Below are positions 26,042 through 34,219 of a stretch of 59,925 nt of DNA, one piece after another (positions within the stretch are counted from its first letter, which is position 1; every line of letters starts with the position of its first letter). The notes under the pieces were generated by a model that was not told the origin of the DNA, did not search any database, and saw nothing but the letters and a program-made list of their open reading frames with translations. Both the position numbers and the translations under genes were made by a program. Origin of the DNA: GCA-002282575 sp964646525 (lineage in GTDB: Bacteria; Pseudomonadota; Gammaproteobacteria; Thiomicrospirales; Thiomicrospiraceae); NCBI GenBank assembly GCA_964646525.1, contig CAZYER010000003.1, positions 1 through 59,925 on the forward strand, in the 5' to 3' direction.

Positions 26042-26058
26042 TTGGTACGCAATTTGCT
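26042..26058 (+). promoter_or_regulatory. Sigma-54 promoter for cheA
   Basis: TTGGTACG-CAAT-TTGCT is close to consensus, with GG (26044-26045) and GC (26056-26057) exactly 10 bases apart. The site starts at the base after the cheZ stop; the predicted start near 26069 leaves a leader of about 80 bases before cheA. Confidence 0.8.
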
Positions 26059-26147
26059 TGTAGTAGTCATCAAGATTGGGAAATCCTATTGAATTCCCTT
26101 ACTATAGGCAAGCCATGGCGGCTTGACCATGAAACAGGAGTCACGTC

Positions 26148-28124
26148 GTGGACGAGGAAATTTTACAAGACTTTTTGGTAGAAGCGGGTGAGCTTTACGA
26201 AAACTTGAACGAACAGCTGGTAGAGCTGGAGCGTGATCCCCATAATGCCGATTTATTGAATGCTATTTTTCGTGGTTTTCATACCATTAAAGGTGGCGCA
26301 GGGTTTATTGGTGTCACACCATTGGTTGAGCTGTGTCATCGTGCTGAGAATTTGTTCGATAAAATTCGCAATGGCGAACGTGAGTATGCGGGTGGCAATG
26401 TTGATGTGGTTCTTCAAGCCTATGATGTGATTGGCCGCATGATCCAAGCGTTGCAGGCGGGTGAGCGTGAACTAGAAGCTGCCGATGCTAGTTTGTTGGC
26501 AGAATTGGATGCCGCTGTGAAAGGTGAGATGGCATCATCAGTTGAAGTGGTAGCACCTCTTGAAGTCGTGACTGCTCCTGCCATTAAACTGGCTTTACCA
26601 GAAGGCGTGGATCCCGATGGTGAGATTTCCGATGAAGAGTTTGAAGCGCTACTCAATCAGCGTGACATGTTGGCTATGGCGGGTCAGGAAACGGCGCCGA
26701 CAGAGATAACAGCATCGCCTTTCGTCGCTGGCTTAGATCCTGATGGTGAAATTACGGACGAAGAATTTGAGGCCATGTTGGCTGGTTTGCAGTCGGGTAA
26801 ATCTGCCCAAGAGGCTGCCTTGGATGCCGCAAAAGCGGTTGGTGTACTTGCCGATCCGACACCTGCAGCAGTGGTTTCTTCTCCTGTTGTGGCTGAGCCC
26901 GTTAAGCCAGTTGTTCCAGCTGCTAAACCTGCAGCAAAACCTGCGGTGGTTGCCAAGGCGGGTGAAGAGGCTGAGTCGACAGTGCGCGTGGATACCAAGC
27001 GTCTGGATGAAATTATGAATCTAGTCGGTGAGTTGGTATTGGTTCGTAACCGGTTACTCAATTTGCGTACCCTGCTACAAAATGAAGAAGTTTCTGCAGT
27101 CGTTGCTAACCTAGATCATGTCACCATGGATTTGCAAGCGTCGGTGATGAAGACGCGTATGCAACCCGTTAAAAAGGTATTTAGCCGTTTTCCTAGAGTA
27201 GTTCGTGATTTGGCTCGCAAGCTTGGCAAAGAAATTGAGCTTGAGTTAGAGGGTGAAGATACCGATTTAGACAAGAATCTCGTCGAAGCACTGGCTGATC
27301 CTTTGGTGCATTTGGTGCGTAATGCGGTTGACCATGGTGTGGAAGACCCTCAAACCCGGGAAAGTCAGGGTAAGCCGCGAGTGGGTAAGCTTATCCTCTC
27401 AGCACAACAAGAGGGTGATCATATTCTATTGACCATTACCGATGATGGTAAGGGCATGAACGCTGATTTCCTTCGTCAGAAGGCTATTGAAAAAGGCTTA
27501 ATTGATGAAATGACGGCGGCACAGTTGGATGATAAGTCAGCTTTTGAGTTGATTCTGCTGCCGGGATTCTCTACCAAAACTGAAATTTCCGATGTTTCGG
27601 GGCGTGGCGTCGGTATGGATGTGGTGAAGAGCACCATTAACAAACTGAATGGTAGTATTGATATTCACTCTGTGTTGGGCGAAGGTACGATTTTTAATAT
27701 TCGTGTTCCTTTAACGCTGGCTATTTTACCGACGCTGATGGTGGGAGTGGGTGCGTTTAATTATGCCATTCCACTCACTGCTGTGCAGGAAATTTTTGAT
27801 TATGATGCCAGTCAGAGTAATCGTATTGATGGACGTATGATGGTGCGTTTACGTTCACGCAGTATCCCATTGTATTTTATGAGAGAGTGGTTGTCGTCTC
27901 ATACCAGTCATGAGCCACTAGATCACGCTAAGGTGGTGATTGTGAATATTGGTACTGTCATGGTGGGATTGATTGTAGATCATGTTCGTGGTCAGGAAGA
28001 AGTAGTGATTAAACCGCTTGGTGCTAAATTACAAGGTGTGCAAGGTTATGCTGGTGCCACCATTACAGGGGATGGTCGCATTGCCCTTATTCTCGATTTG
28101 CCCGGTATGATGAACAGGTTTTAA
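26148..28124 (+). CDS. cheA: CheA chemotaxis histidine kinase without an obvious P2 domain
   Basis: Central kinase of chemotaxis. The 658 residues comprise P1/HPt (1-105, phospho-His H45 in FHTIKGGAG), a long acidic and Ala/Pro-rich linker (about 125-275), P3 dimerisation (from about 276), P4 ATPase (N-box LVHLVRNAVDHG, G1 DDGKGM, G2 GRGVGMDVV) and the CheW-like P5. The linker carries two copies of DPDGEI[ST]DEEFEA[LM]L at 155-169 and 197-211, which resemble the CheY-binding peptide of FliM. I see no folded P2 domain. GTG 26148 is the start, with GGAG upstream. A sigma-54 promoter precedes it. Confidence 0.96.
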   Translation: MDEEILQDFLVEAGELYENLNEQLVELERDPHNADLLNAIFRGFHTIKGGAGFIGVTPLVELCHRAENLFDKIRNGEREYAGGNVDVVLQAYDVIGRMIQALQAGERELEAADASLLAELDAAVKGEMASSVEVVAPLEVVTAPAIKLALPEGVDPDGEISDEEFEALLNQRDMLAMAGQETAPTEITASPFVAGLDPDGEITDEEFEAMLAGLQSGKSAQEAALDAAKAVGVLADPTPAAVVSSPVVAEPVKPVVPAAKPAAKPAVVAKAGEEAESTVRVDTKRLDEIMNLVGELVLVRNRLLNLRTLLQNEEVSAVVANLDHVTMDLQASVMKTRMQPVKKVFSRFPRVVRDLARKLGKEIELELEGEDTDLDKNLVEALADPLVHLVRNAVDHGVEDPQTRESQGKPRVGKLILSAQQEGDHILLTITDDGKGMNADFLRQKAIEKGLIDEMTAAQLDDKSAFELILLPGFSTKTEISDVSGRGVGMDVVKSTINKLNGSIDIHSVLGEGTIFNIRVPLTLAILPTLMVGVGAFNYAIPLTAVQEIFDYDASQSNRIDGRMMVRLRSRSIPLYFMREWLSSHTSHEPLDHAKVVIVNIGTVMVGLIVDHVRGQEEVVIKPLGAKLQGVQGYAGATITGDGRIALILDLPGMMNRF

Positions 28125-28129
28125 ACATT

Positions 28130-28669
28130 ATGAAAGAGTTTGATATGTCAATCAGCAATATGGACGATCAAGAATACGAGGGCAGTTACGTTCGTTGCGT
28201 CTTGTTTCGTCTCGATACTGAAAGCTACGGTGTTAATGTGCAAAATGTGCGAGAAGTGCTGAGAGTGGGCGAAATTCGACCTATTCCTGGTGCTCCTTAT
28301 GATGTATTGGGTGTTATTAATGTGCGCGGGGTTATTGTCTCCGTGCTCGACACTCGGCAGTTTTTTAAATTACCTAGCTCATCATTAACGGATTTGTCTC
28401 GAATTATTATTGTCGAACAACAAGGGCAAGCCTTGGGTTTGTTGGTCGATGAGGTCAAAGAGGTTCGAGATATACAAGAAGAGGGGATTGATGCAATCAG
28501 TGCCATCGGTGATGATTTGAGTAATCGTATGATTCAAGGAGTGAGTCATTCTGCTGATGAAGGGGTGATTATCATTATTGATTCGATGAAGTTTTTTGAT
28601 AGTCAATCTAACGGTGGTTTTATGGCTTCGCCCTCAGTTAGTGTGGGTGGCGATGATGATTTATTCTAA
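28130..28669 (+). CDS. cheW: CheW coupling protein
   Basis: Adaptor linking receptors to CheA. The 179 residues contain the CheW fold with VNVQNVREVLRVGEIRPIPG, VINVRGVIVSVLDTR and LGLLVDEVKEV. The extreme C-terminus is GGDDDLF, similar to the GDVDLF end of the receptor at 32280-33503. ATG 28130 is used; ATG 28145 with a weak purine stretch upstream is an alternative. It ends three bases from the convergent flhX-like gene with no terminator between. Confidence 0.95.
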   Translation: MKEFDMSISNMDDQEYEGSYVRCVLFRLDTESYGVNVQNVREVLRVGEIRPIPGAPYDVLGVINVRGVIVSVLDTRQFFKLPSSSLTDLSRIIIVEQQGQALGLLVDEVKEVRDIQEEGIDAISAIGDDLSNRMIQGVSHSADEGVIIIIDSMKFFDSQSNGGFMASPSVSVGGDDDLF

Positions 28670-28672
28670 AGC

Positions 28673-28960
28673 TTATTGACGTTGATTGGGTGGTGGTTTG
28701 CCGCTTAAATTGTAAGCAAACACCAATACCTGAGCCACAGCAGCGAAAAGCTCGCGAGGGATTGGTTGATTCAGCTCTAGTGCAGATAGAGCTTTGTTGA
28801 GTTGTGCATCTTGATGAATGGGGATGTCGGCTGTTTTGGCTATCGCTAAAATTTTATCTGCAATAGCACCTTTTCCTTTAGCGACCACGCGTGGTAGATC
28901 ATCTTGTTTATAGACCAAGGCGACCGCTGAGCTGGGATTTTTTTCTTCTGTGTTGTTCAT
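28673..28960 (-). CDS. FlhX-like stand-alone FlhB C-terminal domain
   Basis: The 95 residues align with the part of FlhB after its self-cleavage site: the local sequence EKNPSSAVALVY matches TNPEHYAVALKY of this genome's FlhB, and GKGAIADKILAIAKTADIPI and ELFAAVAQVLVFAYNL follow in the same order. The cleavage motif reads N8-P9-S-S, so the His of NPTH is lost and the protein resembles a ready-made cleaved fragment. ATG 28960 is preferred; ATG 28984 overlaps the upstream FliK-like gene by 17 bases. Such proteins (FlhX, HP1575 in Helicobacter) can replace the FlhB fragment. It is the second gene of a two-gene unit with the FliK-like gene. Confidence 0.85.
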   Translation of the reverse strand: MNNTEEKNPSSAVALVYKQDDLPRVVAKGKGAIADKILAIAKTADIPIHQDAQLNKALSALELNQPIPRELFAAVAQVLVFAYNLSGKPPPNQRQ

Positions 28961-28967
28961 GCGTTTT

Positions 28968-30131
28968 TTATCCGTGGCAATCAACGAGTGGTTGTTGCCA
29001 TAAGGGTTTTTCGGTTCGAGGTTCTGGCTTGCCTTGCACGATCACCAAGCTCTCTATAATCAATCCTTGTTCCGTCAGCGCTTGCTTAAGCGTTGGCGCT
29101 TGTTGCTGAATCAGTTGGGTAAGTTCGGCATTACTGCCCCATAATTGTACGCGTAAGTTTAATTCCTTATCCATTTGAATACGACTGGTGAAATCTCCTT
29201 CTGTTAAGCTGAGTTGAACAAAAATTTTCCAATGTTGTTCATTCTCGGGTTGTTCTGTTTTGGGTAAGTCAATTTCTAGGGTGAAATTATCTAGTAATTG
29301 CCGATCCTTGAGCGGAATTTCTTGTAACCAAACGGCATTGCCAGCATTGTGTTGGAGGGATTGCAGTTGTTGTGTCAGTTCAGATCGGTTAAGCAGTTGC
29401 TGAGCAATGATTTTTTCTTCAGGGCTAGATTCCGAATTATTGAGCAAATTTATTAAGCCTTGTTTCCATTCAGCTGTCGATTGCTTGGCATACTTGTCAT
29501 TAAATGCTTGCATGGTTTGTTGAACTTTTTCGGCTGTCAGCGGGGCTTGTAAGTTGAGGGCTTGATTGAGTAAGCTTTGCCAAGCTGGATTGAGTGCTTT
29601 TTGTCCCTGATTGGCTTGTAGAAGCTGATCGTTAACCATTGTCAGCAGTTGTTGCAACGGTGATTGATTGGGTAGGCTGTTTTTGAGCGCAGCCAAGGTT
29701 TCTTTGGTTGTATTGGGCAGGGATTGTGTCCAGTTTGGTAGCGGGGTTGCCGCTGAGTTTGGTGTAGATGCTGTTTTGGCATTGGCAGTATCTTGCGTCA
29801 CCGTGGTCAGATTGGTTGGTGTGGCAACATAAGAGGATCCTGTACTAGTTGCTGACTGAGGACTTGATGGTGCTGGAGGCGGTGTTAAAATTTTGAGTTG
29901 CAGTTGTCCGTTGACCAGCATGGGTTGTGCACTGAGAGTTTGTCCCGGATTGAGTGGAACGTTGGTTTGAGTGGCTAACTGACGCCCTGCAAGTAAAATA
30001 GTGGCCTGATTACCTTCGCTGGCAAGTACCTTGACAGTAAGAGGTTGAGCGTTCTGAAATAAAGATTCAGGAAGTTTTGGTGTGCGAATCAGCTTGATGA
30101 CTTGCGCGTCAGGTGCGGATAATGGCATCAT
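28968..30131 (-). CDS. Second FliK-like hook-length-control domain protein
   Basis: The 387 residues have an N-terminal OB-like segment (to about 90, VKVLASEGNQATILLAGRQL), a Ser/Thr/Pro-rich linker, a helical middle and a C-terminal part resembling the FliK switch domain (WKIFVQLSLTEGDFTSRIQM, LRVQLWGSNAELTQLIQQQA, LTEQGLIIESLVI). TAAGGAG sits 8 bases before ATG 30131. It lies upstream of, and nearly overlaps, the FlhX-like gene, and both run against the chemotaxis genes on either side. A role in export switching is inferred from the pairing; it could also be a regulator of another substrate class. Confidence 0.8.
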   Translation of the reverse strand: MMPLSAPDAQVIKLIRTPKLPESLFQNAQPLTVKVLASEGNQATILLAGRQLATQTNVPLNPGQTLSAQPMLVNGQLQLKILTPPPAPSSPQSATSTGSSYVATPTNLTTVTQDTANAKTASTPNSAATPLPNWTQSLPNTTKETLAALKNSLPNQSPLQQLLTMVNDQLLQANQGQKALNPAWQSLLNQALNLQAPLTAEKVQQTMQAFNDKYAKQSTAEWKQGLINLLNNSESSPEEKIIAQQLLNRSELTQQLQSLQHNAGNAVWLQEIPLKDRQLLDNFTLEIDLPKTEQPENEQHWKIFVQLSLTEGDFTSRIQMDKELNLRVQLWGSNAELTQLIQQQAPTLKQALTEQGLIIESLVIVQGKPEPRTEKPLWQQPLVDCHG

Positions 30132-30221
30132 AACTGAAACTCCTTAACGGTCATTAGAAACGCAGTTTAACAAAAACCCCTCGTGGCGTCTGTAATCTTA
30201 ATATGAGAAAGTTCTAACCCT

Positions 30222-31052
30222 ATGTCTTTACAGCAAGAATTCGAGTTTACGAAAGCAGATTTTGATCGTGTGCGCCGTATCGTCTATGATCATGCAGGTA
30301 TAGCCTTGGCTGATAGTAAGCAAAACCTGATTTACAATCGACTGTCTCGCCGTTTACGTAGTTTGAACTTTTATGATTTTAACCATTATTTAACCTATGT
30401 TGAAGGGGAAGGTTATGATCAGGAGTTTACTCATTTAATTAATGCAGTGACCACTAATTTAACTTTTTTCTTTCGTGAAATTCATCACTTCGATTATTTA
30501 TCTGAAACACTATTTCCAGCTCTGCTGAAAGCCAATGCACAGAGTAAAAAAGTACGTATCTGGTCGGCAGGGTGTTCAACGGGAGAGGAGCCTTACTCGA
30601 TTGCGATTGTGGTGAAAGAGGCTTTCCCGTCCGATTGGGACGTGCAAGTTCATGCCAGTGACTTGGATACCAATGTGATTAATACCGCTAAAGCCGGTGT
30701 TTATCAAATTGAATCTTTAAAAGGCGTTTCTGCCGAGCGAGTGAAGCGCTGGTTCTTGAAAGGCAGCGGAAATAATGAAGGCATGGTTAAGGTTAAACCA
30801 GAGTTGCAAACGCTGATTCGTTTTCAACAGGTTAATCTGATGCGTGATTGGCCTTGGAAGGAGCGTTTTGACATTATCTTTTGTCGTAATGTGGTTATTT
30901 ATTTTGATAAACCGACACAACAGAAGCTATTTATGCGTTACCACGAATTATTGAGTGATCAGGGACATTTGTTCATTGGTCATTCTGAATCTTTGTATAA
31001 AGTAAGCGAGCAATTTAAGTTGCTTGGCAAGACCATCTACCAAAAAATCTAG
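30222..31052 (+). CDS. cheR: CheR chemoreceptor methyltransferase
   Basis: Methylates glutamates on receptors using S-adenosylmethionine for adaptation. The 276 residues show the N-terminal helical domain (DFDRVRRIVYDHAGIAL), TNLTFFFREIHHFDYL, the SAM-binding motif RIWSAGCSTGEEPYS and FDIIFCRNVVIYFD. No C-terminal pentapeptide-binding extension is evident. No clear promoter is seen in the 90 bases upstream. cheB starts 16 bases after its stop. Confidence 0.96.
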   Translation: MSLQQEFEFTKADFDRVRRIVYDHAGIALADSKQNLIYNRLSRRLRSLNFYDFNHYLTYVEGEGYDQEFTHLINAVTTNLTFFFREIHHFDYLSETLFPALLKANAQSKKVRIWSAGCSTGEEPYSIAIVVKEAFPSDWDVQVHASDLDTNVINTAKAGVYQIESLKGVSAERVKRWFLKGSGNNEGMVKVKPELQTLIRFQQVNLMRDWPWKERFDIIFCRNVVIYFDKPTQQKLFMRYHELLSDQGHLFIGHSESLYKVSEQFKLLGKTIYQKI

Positions 31053-31068
31053 GGGCTTTGGAACGGTT

Positions 31069-32187
31069 ATGTTAGCTAAAAAAATTAAAGTATTGATTGT
31101 AGATGATTCAGCGTTGGTAAGACGCATGTTGACGGAAATGCTGAGCAGTGACGCAGCTATTGAAGTGGTTGGTGCGGCTGAGGACCCCTTTGATGCGCGA
31201 GAAAAAATCAAGGCGCTTAATCCTGATGTGATTACCTTAGACATCGAGATGCCAAAGATGGATGGGGTGACTTTCTTACGCAATTTAATGCGCCTGCATC
31301 CTTTACCTGTGGTGATGGTTTCATCGCTTACGGAAAAAGGAGCTGATGTTACCTTGGCAGCATTGGAGCTGGGTGCGATTGATTTTGTTACTAAGCCCAA
31401 GGTGAATGTGGGCGGTTCTTTAGCTGATTATAAACAGGAAATCATCGAAAAAATTAAAATGGCTGCTAAGGTGTCGATGAGCCGAGTTGAGCGTAATGCG
31501 ACGCAATCGACAGCTAAAGTTGTAGAACAGCCAGTAAGTACAACGCCCGCAACGATGATTCCGGCTAAATTGAGTGCTGATGCCATTCTCAGTCAACATG
31601 CTTCGGGTAAAGAAAAGTCTCGTCAGCGCATTATTGCCATTGGTGCATCAACAGGAGGGACAGAGGCCATTCGAGAAGTGCTAACAGCCTTGCCTGAGAA
31701 TATGCCTCCGATTGTCATTACACAGCATATTCCTGCCGCTTTTAGTGGTCCTTTTGCGAAACGTATGGATAGCATGTCTGCATTATCAGTACATGAAGCT
31801 GAAGAGGGGCAGTTGATTTTACCGGGTCATGTTTATATTGCCCCTGGTAGTCAGCATTTATTGATTGAATCGGTTGGCGGAAAGTTGGTTTGTCGTTTGC
31901 ATGATGGTCCGCCAGTTAACCGACACAAGCCTTCGGTTGATGTGATGTTCCGCTCGGTCGCTCAGGTATGTGGTACTAATGCTATCGGTGTGCTCTTGAC
32001 CGGTATGGGTGATGACGGGGCGCGAGGTTTGAAGGAGTTGCAAGAGGTGTCGGCAAAAACCATTGCGCAAGATGAAAAGACAAGTGTTGTTTGGGGTATG
32101 CCAGGAGAAGCGGTTAAGCTAGGAGCAGCTGATCTTGTATTGCCTTTATCTGAAGTGGCATCTAAATTGCTAGTGTTAAGTAAGTAA
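31069..32187 (+). CDS. cheB: CheB receptor methylesterase/glutamine deamidase
   Basis: Demethylates receptors when phosphorylated by CheA and opposes CheR. The 372 residues have a receiver domain (D12-D13, phospho-acceptor D58) and a catalytic domain with the triad Ser (GASTGGTEA), His (ITQHIPAAFS) and Asp (GMGDDGARG). ATG 31069 begins with LAKKIKVLIVDDS as expected; an in-frame start at 31024 inside cheR would add a non-homologous 15 residues. cheR and cheB form a pair. Confidence 0.96.
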   Translation: MLAKKIKVLIVDDSALVRRMLTEMLSSDAAIEVVGAAEDPFDAREKIKALNPDVITLDIEMPKMDGVTFLRNLMRLHPLPVVMVSSLTEKGADVTLAALELGAIDFVTKPKVNVGGSLADYKQEIIEKIKMAAKVSMSRVERNATQSTAKVVEQPVSTTPATMIPAKLSADAILSQHASGKEKSRQRIIAIGASTGGTEAIREVLTALPENMPPIVITQHIPAAFSGPFAKRMDSMSALSVHEAEEGQLILPGHVYIAPGSQHLLIESVGGKLVCRLHDGPPVNRHKPSVDVMFRSVAQVCGTNAIGVLLTGMGDDGARGLKELQEVSAKTIAQDEKTSVVWGMPGEAVKLGAADLVLPLSEVASKLLVLSK

Positions 32188-32195
32188 ATTCGTAT

Positions 32196-32222
32196 TAAAG
32201 TTTTTTCAGAACAGTGCGTTAA
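32196..32222 (+). promoter_or_regulatory. FliA (sigma-28) promoter for the second receptor gene
   Basis: TAAAGTTT (32196-32203) matches the -35 consensus at 8 of 8 bases; after exactly 11 bases, TGCGTTAA (32215-32222) matches GCCGATAA at 5 of 8. It lies in the intergenic gap about 58 bases before the ATG. Confidence 0.75.
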
Positions 32223-32279
32223 CCCAGTGTCGGTTGTAAAAACTGACCAAGACAAAGCATTAGTTCGGAGTAGTAAAGT

Positions 32280-33503
32280 ATGCAAAAGAAAATAGGTGTG
32301 GCTATCGGTTGGACGCTGAGTGTCTTGGTTGCACTGAGTGTTGGTTTGTCTGGTCAGTGGTGGATCGTTGTGGCGGTCATGGCAACGGCAGTGGTTTGGA
32401 CGGGTTTGTTGCTTGCTGTTCCCTCATCGTCATCTGGAGAGACTTCAGCTGTTGCGCCCCGTGCTTTTGCGCACAAGGGAACAACGGCTTTGGAGGCTCA
32501 GGCTTCGGGTGAGGTTGTACAAGTCATTATGTCGGACATTGACTCCGTTATTGACCAAGAAGTGCAGATTGTTCGTGGCGAGCTGCTACAAGTTAAAGAT
32601 TTGATTGCCGAAGCAGTAGAAACACTCAACAACAGTTTTACCAACTTAAATGATGCCTCACAACGAGAGGGTGAGTTGGTATTGGGATTGATGGCCAATA
32701 TGGGGGGCGGCAATGGTGGTATGACCATTGAAAAGTTCACTCAAGAAACGCGCGATATCATGAATTACCTTATCGAGCTAATCATGAGCGTTAGTCGTCG
32801 CAGTCGTGAGACTGTCTTGAAGATCGACGATATGGTAAGTCAGATTAATGCTATCTTTACCTTATTGGAAGACGTCAAAACGATTGCGGATCAAACCAAC
32901 TTATTGGCTTTAAATGCAGCAATTGAAGCGGCGCGTGCTGGTGAGTCAGGACGTGGTTTCGCTGTCGTGGCTGATGAAGTTCGCAAATTGTCTTTAAACT
33001 CGAATAAGCTGAATGAGCAGATTCGCAAAAAAGCAGAGCAGGCTCGTTTAACGGTTGATGAAGTGCGTGATATTGTTGGTGACTCGGCGCACAAGGATAT
33101 GCGTGAAGCAGAGGATACTAAGTTGCGCGCTGATCGCATGATGGAAGCGTTAAATAGCATGAATACGTCGATCACAGAACGTTTAGGTGATGTGTCTGGC
33201 ATCATTAGTGATATTGAGTACAACGTTTCTAATGCCATTCGTTCATTACAGTTTGAGGATATTACGCGTCAGTTGGTTGATCAGGTACAAAACCATTTGG
33301 ATAACTTGAACAGCATGGCGAGTACCACTAATGCGGCAACGATTGAGATGATGCAGACTCCAGTTACTTCTTCGCAGGATTATGCTCAACGTATGGAAGA
33401 GTTGCGCCGTAAAATTCATGACGAGCGTGATCGAATTGAGGCAACACGTATGGCGCGGGTAAGATCTTCTAGTCTCGAAGCGGGTGATGTTGATTTATTC
33501 TAA
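32280..33503 (+). CDS. Sensor-less chemoreceptor with a CheZ-like DxxxQ motif
   Basis: The 407 residues begin with two membrane helices (about 5-22 and 27-46) separated by only a few residues, so there is no ligand domain. The receptor hairpin tip is TIADQTNLLALNAAIEAARA, followed by SGRGFAVVADEVRKLS. Near the end QFEDITRQLVDQVQ (D327, Q331) resembles the CheZ active-site helix, and the last residues are GDVDLF. A sigma-28 promoter precedes it and a strong terminator follows. It is a chemotaxis signalling protein; whether it also acts on CheY phosphate is conjecture. Confidence 0.88.
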   Translation: MQKKIGVAIGWTLSVLVALSVGLSGQWWIVVAVMATAVVWTGLLLAVPSSSSGETSAVAPRAFAHKGTTALEAQASGEVVQVIMSDIDSVIDQEVQIVRGELLQVKDLIAEAVETLNNSFTNLNDASQREGELVLGLMANMGGGNGGMTIEKFTQETRDIMNYLIELIMSVSRRSRETVLKIDDMVSQINAIFTLLEDVKTIADQTNLLALNAAIEAARAGESGRGFAVVADEVRKLSLNSNKLNEQIRKKAEQARLTVDEVRDIVGDSAHKDMREAEDTKLRADRMMEALNSMNTSITERLGDVSGIISDIEYNVSNAIRSLQFEDITRQLVDQVQNHLDNLNSMASTTNAATIEMMQTPVTSSQDYAQRMEELRRKIHDERDRIEATRMARVRSSSLEAGDVDLF

Positions 33504-33521
33504 GTCGTACCGGTAATGATA

Positions 33522-33550
33522 AAAAAACAGGGCAGATTGCCCTGTTTTTT
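33522..33550. terminator. Bidirectional terminator between the receptor and hflD
   Basis: A perfect 13-bp stem (33522-33534 with 33538-33550) around a GAT loop has A-runs on one side and T-runs on the other. It serves both convergent units and overlaps the hflD stop codon. Confidence 0.85.
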
Positions 33551-34214
33551 ATTCGGTTAGCTGGTGATTATCTCTATCTTCAGCACGAATGCTGGCTAAG
33601 CAATGATCGGCAGCACGTAAGTAGCTAGCGCGTTTGAATAGCAGCTGCCAGCGCGAACCACCAACCTGTTTCCACAAGAAAGCTGATCGGATTCCTGCTA
33701 AGAGTACGGCTCTAATGCGATTGGCAATAGCTGGTTGCGATAAATAGCCATGCGAACCGCGCACCATGATTTTAGGGTGCATTTGAGAAACAATATCCGT
33801 ATAAATGAGTGCGATGCCAGCCAGCGTGTTGTCGTGCAATAAGCCAAAATGTTTGCGCTGACTTTCTGGTACAGACAATTTTTTGAACAGGCGATCAACC
33901 AATTCAGGTTGTTTGCTCAGTTTGTTTTCTAGTGCAATCATACCAATGACATATTGTGTCAGTTGCATATTGCGCTGTTCATTCGGGGCTGAACCATTCA
34001 TTTGCGTTTTTAAGGTGCGCATACCTAGCGTTAGCCCAGCAAAACCACCAAAAACCGCTTCAGTGGTTTCGGGGTTTTCAACGAACAAGCTATTCAATGT
34101 GGCTGTTAGAGCATCCGTATCGGATTTTCCCTGAGTGGACAGTTGGTGAACCAATGCAGCGGCTTGATAAATACCGGCAAAGGCGAGCATGCGGTCTTGA
34201 TCTTGATAACTCAT
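33549..34214 (-). CDS. hflD: HflD lysogenization regulator homolog
   Basis: The 221 residues match HflD (formerly YcfC) in length and pattern: an N-terminal AFAGIYQAAALVHQLSTQG, VFGGFAGLTLGMRTL, and a C-terminal AGIRSAFLWKQVGGSRWQLLF. HflD is a peripheral membrane protein that in E. coli sequesters phage lambda CII; its native role is poorly defined. It lies 5 bases behind mnmA in the conserved mnmA-hflD pair. Its stop overlaps the bidirectional terminator. Confidence 0.93.
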   Translation of the reverse strand: MSYQDQDRMLAFAGIYQAAALVHQLSTQGKSDTDALTATLNSLFVENPETTEAVFGGFAGLTLGMRTLKTQMNGSAPNEQRNMQLTQYVIGMIALENKLSKQPELVDRLFKKLSVPESQRKHFGLLHDNTLAGIALIYTDIVSQMHPKIMVRGSHGYLSQPAIANRIRAVLLAGIRSAFLWKQVGGSRWQLLFKRASYLRAADHCLASIRAEDRDNHQLTE

Positions 34215-34219
34215 AAGGC

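Noticed and set aside
26583..26790. CheA linker repeats as a DNA tandem repeat or slippage product
   Set aside because: The two copies are 126 bases apart with divergent third positions; the similarity is at protein level.
33883..34216. Plus-strand frames opposite hflD
   Set aside because: They mirror the hflD coding strand, have no ribosome site and no homology signal.
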